Source: Acidobacteriaceae bacterium (lineage in GTDB: Bacteria; Acidobacteriota; Terriglobia; Terriglobales; Acidobacteriaceae). From it: a DNA stretch of 11,196 nucleotides. The stretch lies in the NCBI GenBank assembly GCA_003167305.1, contig PMTP01000034.1:1-11196 (forward strand), in the 5' to 3' direction. The position numbers were made by a program, and so were the translations under genes. The notes beneath the pieces were generated by a model. It had not been told where the DNA came from. It saw nothing but the letters and a program-made list of their open reading frames with translations, and searched no databases. Of the stretch, positions 6,605 through 11,196 are shown piece by piece. Numbering within the stretch: the stretch's first letter is position 1; the number at the start of each line of letters is the position of its first letter.

Positions 6605-7651
6605 TTGAAAATCAATTTGAAGCATCTGGCAGTTCTGGTCCTGACAGTGGTTTCCAGCGCGACGCTGGCCGGCGCCACGGGCATCTCCTACACCTGCGAC
6701 GCGTCGATCGCCACCTCGGTCTGCACCACGCTCAATACCACCATTGCCGGGCAGTATTCGAGCCTCTTCAGCGATGCCAACGCCTCAATCTATATCACCT
6801 TCGGCGACACCGTACTGGGCTCAAGCGCCCAGTACACGAATTATATGTCGTATAACACTTACCTCTCGGTGCTGACCGCGAATTCATCGGGAGATGCGGT
6901 CGATCTGGCCGCGCTGGCCAGCCTGCCGGCAACGGAGCCGGGCATTTACGACGGCGGACTGGTCGAAGTGAGCAGCGCGCTGGAGAATGCTCTTGGCTTG
7001 GGCGCCGGCGCGGGCACCACCCCCAGCATCGGCTTTTGCAGCAGCCCCGGCAGCAGCGGCTGCTACGACGGCGTCATCACTCTGGCTACCCCTACCATCG
7101 TGGCCGGGTATGGCCGAGGGTACTACTATGGATCCGGATTACAACCCGCAAACGACTTCAACCTCTATTCCATCGTCGAGCATGAAACGGACGAGATACT
7201 CGGCACCTCCTCGTGCATTGGTACAACTACAGGAAGCCTGGTGGACAACTGTGGAGGTTCGGACCCATCGGCGGTTGACCTCTTCCGCTATCAAGCGCCC
7301 GGCACGCACGTGCTTGAAAGCACGACTCCCGGCGCATACTTCTCCTATAACAGCGGTGTGACCAATGGCGCGAACAGCGCAACCTATAACACGCTTGCGA
7401 ATGGCAACGACTACGCGGACTTCACCCAGAACTGCCAGCAGGTTCAGGATGCCGATGGATGCCTCGGCTCAACGCAGTACATCACCACCGACGGCGGCGC
7501 GGAGGTGAACATTCTGGATGCCGTTGGGTACAACCAGAACGAGCAAGGCCCTTCGCCCACCCCCGAACCCTCGACTCTGAGTTTGTTCGCCACGGGCCTT
7601 GGCGGTATTGCCGTGCTGCTCCGCCGCAGGCAGCGCGAGTTCACAGCCTGA
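6605..7651 (+). CDS. PEP-CTERM protein with metalloprotease-like domain
   Basis: The 348-residue protein begins with a signal peptide (MKINLKHLAVLVLTVVSSAT, cleavage near AGA). It ends with a PEP-CTERM sorting signal: PEPS at 320-323, a hydrophobic segment to about 340 and a basic RRRQR tail. Such proteins are exported, then processed and retained at the envelope or released by an exosortase. The central motif is HETDEILG at 193-200, in the place where related PEP-CTERM proteins have HEIxHxLG. His193 and Glu194 of a zinc-metalloprotease HExxH helix are present, but the second His is Glu197. The domain resembles the NF038122 group known to me by name. Whether it is an active protease is uncertain. 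It has a TTG start with a perfect ribosome binding site. The gene lies between two copies of the hemY 5' end, and hemY follows 76 bp downstream without a visible terminator. No exosortase gene is in the window. Confidence 0.87.
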   Translation: MKINLKHLAVLVLTVVSSATLAGATGISYTCDASIATSVCTTLNTTIAGQYSSLFSDANASIYITFGDTVLGSSAQYTNYMSYNTYLSVLTANSSGDAVDLAALASLPATEPGIYDGGLVEVSSALENALGLGAGAGTTPSIGFCSSPGSSGCYDGVITLATPTIVAGYGRGYYYGSGLQPANDFNLYSIVEHETDEILGTSSCIGTTTGSLVDNCGGSDPSAVDLFRYQAPGTHVLESTTPGAYFSYNSGVTNGANSATYNTLANGNDYADFTQNCQQVQDADGCLGSTQYITTDGGAEVNILDAVGYNQNEQGPSPTPEPSTLSLFATGLGGIAVLLRRRQREFTA

Positions 7652-7717
7652 CCGGGTTGAGGCTTGGAGCATGGCTGCTTACGCCGCGGGCTGCCAGGAA
7701 CTGCTCTAATGGTAGGT

Positions 7718-7721
7718 GAGG
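7718..7721 (+). promoter_or_regulatory. Ribosome binding site of hemY
   Basis: GAGG lies 6 nt before ATG 7728. It supports ATG 7728 over the in-frame GTG at 7716, which overlaps it. Confidence 0.6.
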
Positions 7722-7727
7722 AAAGCG

Positions 7728-7850
7728 ATGCGGACGGCGATCATTGGGGGCGGGATAGCGGGGCTGGCGGCGGCTTATGAGCTGGAGCAGGCGCGGCAGA
7801 AGGGCGCACAGGTTGAGTACACGCTCTTTGAGGCGCGGGAGCGGCTGGGC
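7728..7850 (+). repeat. Direct repeat of the hemY 5' end, right copy
   Basis: This is the partner of 6073-6195, with 122 of 123 bases identical. It lies inside the intact gene and encodes the FAD-binding N-terminus. Confidence 0.95.
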
Positions 7851-9179
7851 GGCTGTCTGGCTTCAGAGATTGTGAATGGCGCGGTGTTGGAGCGCGGGCC
7901 GGATTCCTTTTTGAGCGAGAAGCCGGCGGCGGCCGAGCTCTGCCGCGAGCTGGGCCTGGGCGGCGAGCTGACGCCCTCGAACGACGCCGAGCGCAAGACG
8001 TACATTGTGGTGCGCAACCGGCTGGTGGCGCTGCCCGACGGGCTGATGTTCCTGGTGCCGACCAAACTGATTCCCACCGCGCTGACTCGGCTATTCAGTT
8101 GGAAGACGAAGGTGCGGATGGGATTGGAACTGCTGCATCCGCCGCGGCCATCGGATCACGATGAGTCGGTGGCCGCGCTGGTGGAGCGCCACTTTGGCCG
8201 CGAGACCGTGGACCGGCTGGCCGATCCGCTGCTGTCGGGGATCTTCGGCGGCGACTCCGCGCAACTGAGCGCACGCACTGTGCTGCCGCGGCTGGTGGAG
8301 ATGGAGAGCGAATACGGCTCGCTGACACGCGGAATGCTGGCCGCGCACCGCAAAATGCGCTTGAGAGCCAAGGCTGCCGCTGCCGGGAATGGGAAAAAGC
8401 CGGGAAGCGCGCCCGCGCCGCGATCGATCTTCACCGCGCTGCGCGGCGGAATGCAGCAGTTGGTGGACGCAGTGAGTGCGCGGATCGACCCTGCCTCGGT
8501 GCGCTTGTCCACGCCGGTCACTTCTCTGCTTAAGACTGCGGGCGGGTGGAGGATTGAAGCCGGTGGCGCGACGGAGTTGTACGATGCGGTCATTGTGGCC
8601 TCGCCCGCCTGGGCCGCCGGCGCGCTGCTGGGACGGGTGGACGCGGCGCTGGGCGAGGAGCTGAGTGGGATTCCCTACTCCTCGTCGATCACCGTCAATC
8701 TGATCTACGACGAGGCGCGGCTGGGCCGGCTGCCGGACGGATTCGGCTTTCTGGTTCCGGCCGTGGAGGGACGAGCGATGCTGGCCTGCACCTTTGTGCA
8801 TAGGAAGTTTCTGGGCCGCACGCCGCCGGGGAAGGCAGTATTGCGCGCATTCTTGGGCGGGATGAAGAACGAGGCTCTGGTCGCTGTCTCTGATGCTGAA
8901 TTAGTGGCAATCGTGCGCCGTGAACTCAGCGAGATTCTTGGCGAGGGCGTGGTTAGGCTGGGGATTGAGCCGGAGTTTGCGCAGGTCTCGCGCTGGAGCC
9001 GCGCGATGGCGCAGTACGCCGTCGGCCACCAGGAGCGCAAGCAGCGCATCGCTGAGCGCGTGGCCGTGCTGCCGGGCCTGCGGCTGGCCGGCAACGCCTA
9101 TGATGGCATCGGCATCCCCGACTGCATTCGGCTGGGACGGCAGGCGGCGCGAGAACTTGTTAGCGAGTCAGCGAGTTAG
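7728..9179 (+). CDS. hemY: Protoporphyrinogen/coproporphyrinogen oxidase, HemY-type flavoprotein
   Basis: The 483-residue FAD enzyme performs a late haem-synthesis oxidation, either protoporphyrinogen IX to protoporphyrin IX or, in the coproporphyrin branch (then called CgoX), coproporphyrinogen III to coproporphyrin III. The sequence alone does not decide which. Evidence: GGGIAG dinucleotide motif at residues 7-12, FEARERLGG about 35-43, a conserved GPDSFL segment about residues 63-68, and the C-terminal FAD-contact region LAGNAYDGIGIPDCI at 453-467. A Lys/Ala/Pro-rich insert near residues 210-235 is probably a flexible loop. The enzyme is likely soluble or peripherally attached to the membrane. 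Start: ATG 7728 with GAGG 6 nt upstream; the duplicated copy also begins at this ATG. Its first 123 bp are repeated at 6073, with a PEP-CTERM gene between, so its original promoter may now lie 1.7 kb away or the gene may be read from the PEP-CTERM unit. It converges with mbfA at a 42-bp gap. Confidence 0.92.
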   Translation: MRTAIIGGGIAGLAAAYELEQARQKGAQVEYTLFEARERLGGCLASEIVNGAVLERGPDSFLSEKPAAAELCRELGLGGELTPSNDAERKTYIVVRNRLVALPDGLMFLVPTKLIPTALTRLFSWKTKVRMGLELLHPPRPSDHDESVAALVERHFGRETVDRLADPLLSGIFGGDSAQLSARTVLPRLVEMESEYGSLTRGMLAAHRKMRLRAKAAAAGNGKKPGSAPAPRSIFTALRGGMQQLVDAVSARIDPASVRLSTPVTSLLKTAGGWRIEAGGATELYDAVIVASPAWAAGALLGRVDAALGEELSGIPYSSSITVNLIYDEARLGRLPDGFGFLVPAVEGRAMLACTFVHRKFLGRTPPGKAVLRAFLGGMKNEALVAVSDAELVAIVRRELSEILGEGVVRLGIEPEFAQVSRWSRAMAQYAVGHQERKQRIAERVAVLPGLRLAGNAYDGIGIPDCIRLGRQAARELVSESAS

Positions 9180-9221
9180 CAGCTTTTGCGTTTCCCAGGC
9201 TTTCTGCGGGAGATCGATTGC

Positions 9222-10439
9222 CTACATCCCTCCCTTGCCGAGGAGGATGCCAATGCCGTAGGTGACTGCGCCTTCCAGAGCGCCGACGAGGGTCATCTCG
9301 AAACCGGAGGACCACCAACTGCGGACGGTGATGAGCGACTTGGCCGCGCCAACGGCGAAGTGGGCGGCGAGCGAGATAACAGCAGCGGCGATGACCGCAT
9401 CGATTCCAGTCAGGAAGAAAAAGGGAATGATGGGGATGGCCGCACCGACGGCCGTGGAGAGCGCGCCCGAGCCGGCGGAGACCAGGGGGTTGGCGAGCGC
9501 CTCTTCGCTGGTGCCGAGGCGCTCCGAGGCCAGCGCGCGGAGCAACTGCTCGGGGTCGTTGGCGATGTGGTTGACCATGTTTTGGGCGTCCTCTTCGGGC
9601 AGGCCCTTGACCTGGTAGTAGAGCGAGAGCAGTTCGCGGGCTTCGGGGCCGTTCATCTGGATGGCTTCGCGCTCGCGGGCAACTTCGGCCAGGTAGATTT
9701 CGCGCTCGCTCTTGGCGGCAAGATAAGCGCCGGAACCCATCGAGAGGGCTGAGGCGATGAGGCCGGAGATACCGGCCAGCAGCACCCAGTGGCTGGTCTC
9801 GGCCGGGTTACCCATGGTGGCGCCGCTGACGCCGCTGACGATGCCGAAGATGGCTCCCAGACCGTCGTTGACGCCGTAGATGGCGTCGCCGATCCAACTG
9901 CCCGGCTGCTTGCGGCCCTGGGCGCGCTTGGCCAGCATCTCATCGAGAACCGCTTGGGCGCTGATCTTGTGCGACCCGGAGGGTGCGGGGTAGTGGCCGC
10001 GCAACAGCGAGCCCAACTCCTTGTAGTGGTCCTTCTCGTCCTCGATGACGTGTTCGAGGATGGCGATGGATTCCGGGTCGCCCAGGCCTTTGAGTTGCTC
10101 GCCATAACTAGCTATTGCCCGGCTTTCCTCGATCTCCAGGCGCCTGAGGGCCATGCGGATGCCGCCGGCGCGGCTGGCCAGCGAATCGGCCTCGCCGCCG
10201 GGCTTGCCGTGGTAGACCGGCGCAGCTCCGCCCAGCTCCACGATGCGTCCGTGCCACAATTCTGCGTGCTCCCACTCTGCGCTGGCCAAGTGGCGCAGCA
10301 CCTGGGAGCGCACCGGGTCGGTGTCCCGCTCGGCCATGGCCAGATAGGTGTGGTAGCCCTCCATCTCGGCCTTCCAATTGCCTTCCAGCGCTGTCAGAAC
10401 CTTCTTCAGTTTAGCGCTGCTCAATGTTTCCCTGGCCAT
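9222..10439 (-). CDS. mbfA: MbfA-like membrane ferritin: ferritin-like domain fused to VIT1/CCC1 transporter
   Basis: The 405-residue protein has two parts. Residues about 8-150 form a rubrerythrin/ferritin-like four-helix bundle with the di-iron pattern: Glu25 in EMEGYH, ExxH at 55-58 (EWEH), Glu-rich helix EIEES at about 102-106, and ExxH at 135-138 (EKDH). From about 181 the VIT1/CCC1 transporter begins with GDAIYGVNDGLGAIFGIVSG, and hydrophobic spans lie near 187-207, 218-240, 319-343, 346-368 and 382-402. The charged stretch 243-312 between them matches the cytoplasmic metal-binding helices of the VIT family. Proteins of this fusion type (MbfA, Er-VIT1) export iron and protect against iron and peroxide stress in alphaproteobacteria. 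Transport of Fe(II) across the inner membrane is the likely role here. The ATG at 10439 follows GAGGAG at a 6-nt spacing; upstream in-frame starts at 10460 and 10619 would add sequence covering a dispersed hairpin and look unreal. No clear Fur or Irr box was found. Confidence 0.9.
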   Translation of the reverse strand: MARETLSSAKLKKVLTALEGNWKAEMEGYHTYLAMAERDTDPVRSQVLRHLASAEWEHAELWHGRIVELGGAAPVYHGKPGGEADSLASRAGGIRMALRRLEIEESRAIASYGEQLKGLGDPESIAILEHVIEDEKDHYKELGSLLRGHYPAPSGSHKISAQAVLDEMLAKRAQGRKQPGSWIGDAIYGVNDGLGAIFGIVSGVSGATMGNPAETSHWVLLAGISGLIASALSMGSGAYLAAKSEREIYLAEVAREREAIQMNGPEARELLSLYYQVKGLPEEDAQNMVNHIANDPEQLLRALASERLGTSEEALANPLVSAGSGALSTAVGAAIPIIPFFFLTGIDAVIAAAVISLAAHFAVGAAKSLITVRSWWSSGFEMTLVGALEGAVTYGIGILLGKGGM

Positions 10440-10500
10440 CCGTTTCTCCTCGCTTTGCATTGAGGATACGGCATTTGAGGAAGATTTGGCAGCGTCGATT

Positions 10501-10547
10501 CCCACCCTAGCCGCAAAAACAAAAACGCGGCGAGGGTGGGGCACCCA
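10501..10547 (+). repeat. Dispersed hairpin with GCACCC tail, copy 4
   Basis: CCCACCCTAGCCGC (10501-10514) pairs 13 of 14 with GCGGCGAGGGTGGG (10527-10540) around a 12-nt A-rich loop. GCACCCAGAG follows, the same tail start as in the other copies though the stem differs. It lies about 60 bp upstream of the mbfA start, on the promoter side. On the minus strand its loop becomes T-rich inside the stem rather than after it, so it is not a terminator. Confidence 0.65.
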
Positions 10548-10572
10548 GAGCTGTCTGCCGATTTCGGCGCTG

Positions 10573-10608
10573 TTTTCCAGATTTCCAAAATCGGCCCCCT
10601 TTTGCACA
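10573..10608 (+). repeat. 36-bp repeated element, left copy
   Basis: Starting at TTTTCCAGATTTCCAAAA, 32 of 36 bases match 10944-10979. The first 18 are identical. The element ends in TTTGCACA, and an ATATGG lies 30 bp after it at 10638-10643, echoing the dnaB start. Confidence 0.8.
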
Positions 10609-10639
10609 ACTCTACTCATGCCCTGCTCATGCCTACAAT

Positions 10640-10741
10640 ATGGATGTGTTCAAAGAATGCCCTGAATATTGGGCGATTTGCGGACAAAACAAAAGGTGCC
10701 AAGGATCTGCAATCCCTGGCACCCCAATGGTGACCCCGTAG
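10640..10741 (+). CDS. Possible 33-residue Cys-containing small protein
   Basis: An ATG opens a frame MDVFKECPEYWAICGQNKRC followed by 13 more residues, ending in TAG at 10739. Cysteines at 7, 14 and 20 and an aromatic core give it a non-random look. It has no ribosome binding site, its 3' part lies in the terminator hairpin, and its stop codon falls inside the tRNA-like sequence. Its upstream region resembles the dnaB leader, so it may be a chance frame after a duplicated leader. No family recognised. Confidence 0.2.
   Translation: MDVFKECPEYWAICGQNKRCQGSAIPGTPMVTP
10686..10723 (-). terminator. Intrinsic terminator for leftward transcription
   Basis: GGTGCCA (10695-10701) pairs with TGGCACC (10717-10723), and after one A-C mismatch GGAT (10703-10706) pairs with ATCC (10712-10715) around the loop CTGCA. 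Read leftward, the stem is followed directly by TTTTGTTTT. No leftward gene is visible to its right, so it would stop antisense transcripts crossing the tRNA-like sequence and shield mbfA. Confidence 0.6.
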
Positions 10742-10807
10742 CTCAATTGGAAAGAGCACCCGCCTGCTAAGCCCGAGATGAAGGTCCGAACCCTTCCGGG
10801 GCCACCA
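10732..10807 (+). pseudogene. Degenerate tRNA, tRNA-Arg(UCU)-like body with anticodon GCU
   Basis: The 76-nt sequence has cloverleaf spacing: acceptor GACCCCG/CGGGGCC, T8 and A9, D arm GCTC-AATTGGAAA-GAGC, anticodon loop CTGCTAA, a 4-nt variable region, T arm GAAGG-TCCGAAC-CCTTC, and A plus encoded CCA. Deviations: A2-C71 mismatch in the acceptor, two C-C mismatches (28-42, 29-41) in the anticodon stem, and C instead of the invariant T at position 55. The anticodon reads GCU (Ser), yet serine tRNAs have a long variable arm that is absent here. The body resembles what I know of bacterial tRNA-Arg(UCU), one base away in the anticodon. The most likely reading is a decaying tRNA copy. A functional unusual tRNA or a tRNA-like RNA is less likely. 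Confidence 0.65.
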
Positions 10808-10943
10808 ACTGAAGAGATCGTAAAGAAAATCGCCCTGTGAAGCAAGTGCAAAAAAGAGCAGATGTGTGAGCATTACGGCAATATCTTATGTCCGGCAATG
10901 CTGAAGCTGGACAGAAATCTTATTCGCAAATAGTTACTGCCAT

Positions 10944-10979
10944 TTTTCCAGATTTCCAAAAACGTCCGCCTTCTGCACA
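10944..10979 (+). repeat. 36-bp repeated element, right copy, in the dnaB leader
   Basis: This is the partner of 10573-10608 (32 of 36 identical, offset 371 bp). It ends 28 bp before the dnaB start codon, a place consistent with a promoter or leader element. Confidence 0.8.
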
Positions 10980-11007
10980 GGACGCTCTCGGCCTAGACAC
11001 ATAGGAT

Positions 11008-11196
11008 ATGGCCACTCTTCCCAACCAGGCATTCGATAGAGGATTGCCGGCCAACGTCGATGCCGAAAAAACCATCCTCGGCGCGAACCTGCTGGACAAC
11101 GCCGCTCACGCCGAGGCCAAGGAAAAGCTCAACGAGGACGACTTCTCGCTGGACTCGCACCGCCGCATCTTCCTGCGCATGACCGAGCTGATGGAC
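11008..11196 (+). CDS. dnaB: Replicative DNA helicase DnaB, N-terminal part (runs off the right edge)
   Basis: The first 63 residues are visible. LPANVDAEKTILGANLLDN (about 13-31) followed by LNEDDFSLDSHRRIFLRM matches the conserved start of the DnaB N-terminal domain (usual form PPxxxEAEQSVLGxxLLD ... DFyxxxHrxIF). This domain forms the collar of the hexamer and contacts primase. The ATPase domain lies beyond the window. The start ATG at 11008 is preceded by only a weak AGGA immediately upstream. The leader contains a 36-bp element repeated 371 bp upstream. Confidence 0.9.
   Translation, partial: MATLPNQAFDRGLPANVDAEKTILGANLLDNAAHAEAKEKLNEDDFSLDSHRRIFLRMTELMD

Larger units (their letters stand above)
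10440..11007. other. Feature-dense intergenic region between mbfA and dnaB
   Basis: These 568 bases hold a dispersed hairpin, two copies of a 36-bp element, a 33-codon ORF, a leftward terminator and a tRNA-like sequence, all listed separately. GCCGATTT (10557-10564) can also pair with AAATCGGC (10588-10595), which overlaps the first 36-bp element. Between 10808 and 10943 nothing beyond a weak promoter-like pair (TGGACA 10908-10913, TAGTTA 10931-10936) is seen. Confidence 0.6.

Noticed and set aside
6196..7727. Transposon carrying the PEP-CTERM gene
   Set aside because: No transposase, no terminal inverted repeats and no short target duplication were seen; the 123-bp flanking repeats are hemY sequence and point to recombination or duplication instead.
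9789..10463. 224-codon frame opposite mbfA
   Set aside because: The opposite strand encodes conserved ferritin-like and VIT1 motifs; this frame is an Ala/Val/Leu/Asp-rich shadow.
10732..10807. Allo-tRNA or selenocysteine-type tRNA
   Set aside because: Those have a lengthened acceptor/T branch or a long variable arm; here arm lengths are ordinary and only mismatches are unusual. GGTG before position 1 can pair with CACC at the end, but this follows from the encoded CCA.
1..11196. CRISPR array or phage genes
   Set aside because: No regularly spaced repeats and no phage, integrase or Cas-like proteins were found.

Overview
The window looks like chromosomal DNA of an Acidobacteriota (Terriglobia-like) bacterium. 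The evidence is high-GC coding sequence, a PEP-CTERM protein, a Gly-rich, BIG2-type Ig-like lipoprotein, an MbfA-type ferritin/VIT1 fusion, a DnaB N-terminus of the type I associate with this phylum, and several intergenic hairpins ending in GCACCC that resemble repeats common in those genomes. This assignment comes from family recognition, not from a database search.

Layout, left to right. Positions 1-55 may hold the first codons of a leftward membrane protein. A long non-coding stretch (56-686) holds one dispersed hairpin, a second inverted-repeat structure, and a perfect FNR/CRP-type palindrome. It precedes a rightward radical SAM/SPASM enzyme (687-1868). Convergent to that are two leftward genes that may form an operon: a large Cys-rich lipoprotein with Ig-like domains (3236-5806), driven by a near-consensus sigma70 promoter (5844-5872), followed by an exported SurA_N-like/DsbA-like thiol oxidoreductase (2082-3170). 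Eighteen cysteines in the lipoprotein beside a CPFC oxidoreductase suggest an enzyme and client pair.

The central part is rearranged. The first 123 bp of the haem-pathway oxidase gene hemY/hemG (7728-9179) occur twice, with one mismatch. A truncated copy lies at 6073-6195, and a PEP-CTERM metalloprotease-like gene (6605-7651) sits between the copies. The result is a gene bracketed by direct repeats of the 5' end of a housekeeping gene.

The right part holds a leftward MbfA-like membrane ferritin (9222-10439) and then a dense 570-bp intergenic region. That region has a dispersed hairpin, two copies of a 36-bp element 371 bp apart (the second just upstream of dnaB), a 33-codon ORF, a leftward intrinsic terminator, and a 76-nt tRNA-like sequence with several disabling substitutions. 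The first 63 codons of dnaB (11008-11196) close the window.

Themes: haem and iron handling (hemY, mbfA and possibly the radical SAM enzyme), cell-envelope proteins with export and sorting signals, and at least two places where the 5' part or leader of a core gene appears duplicated with extra DNA in between. No CRISPR array, transposase, integrase or rRNA was seen.
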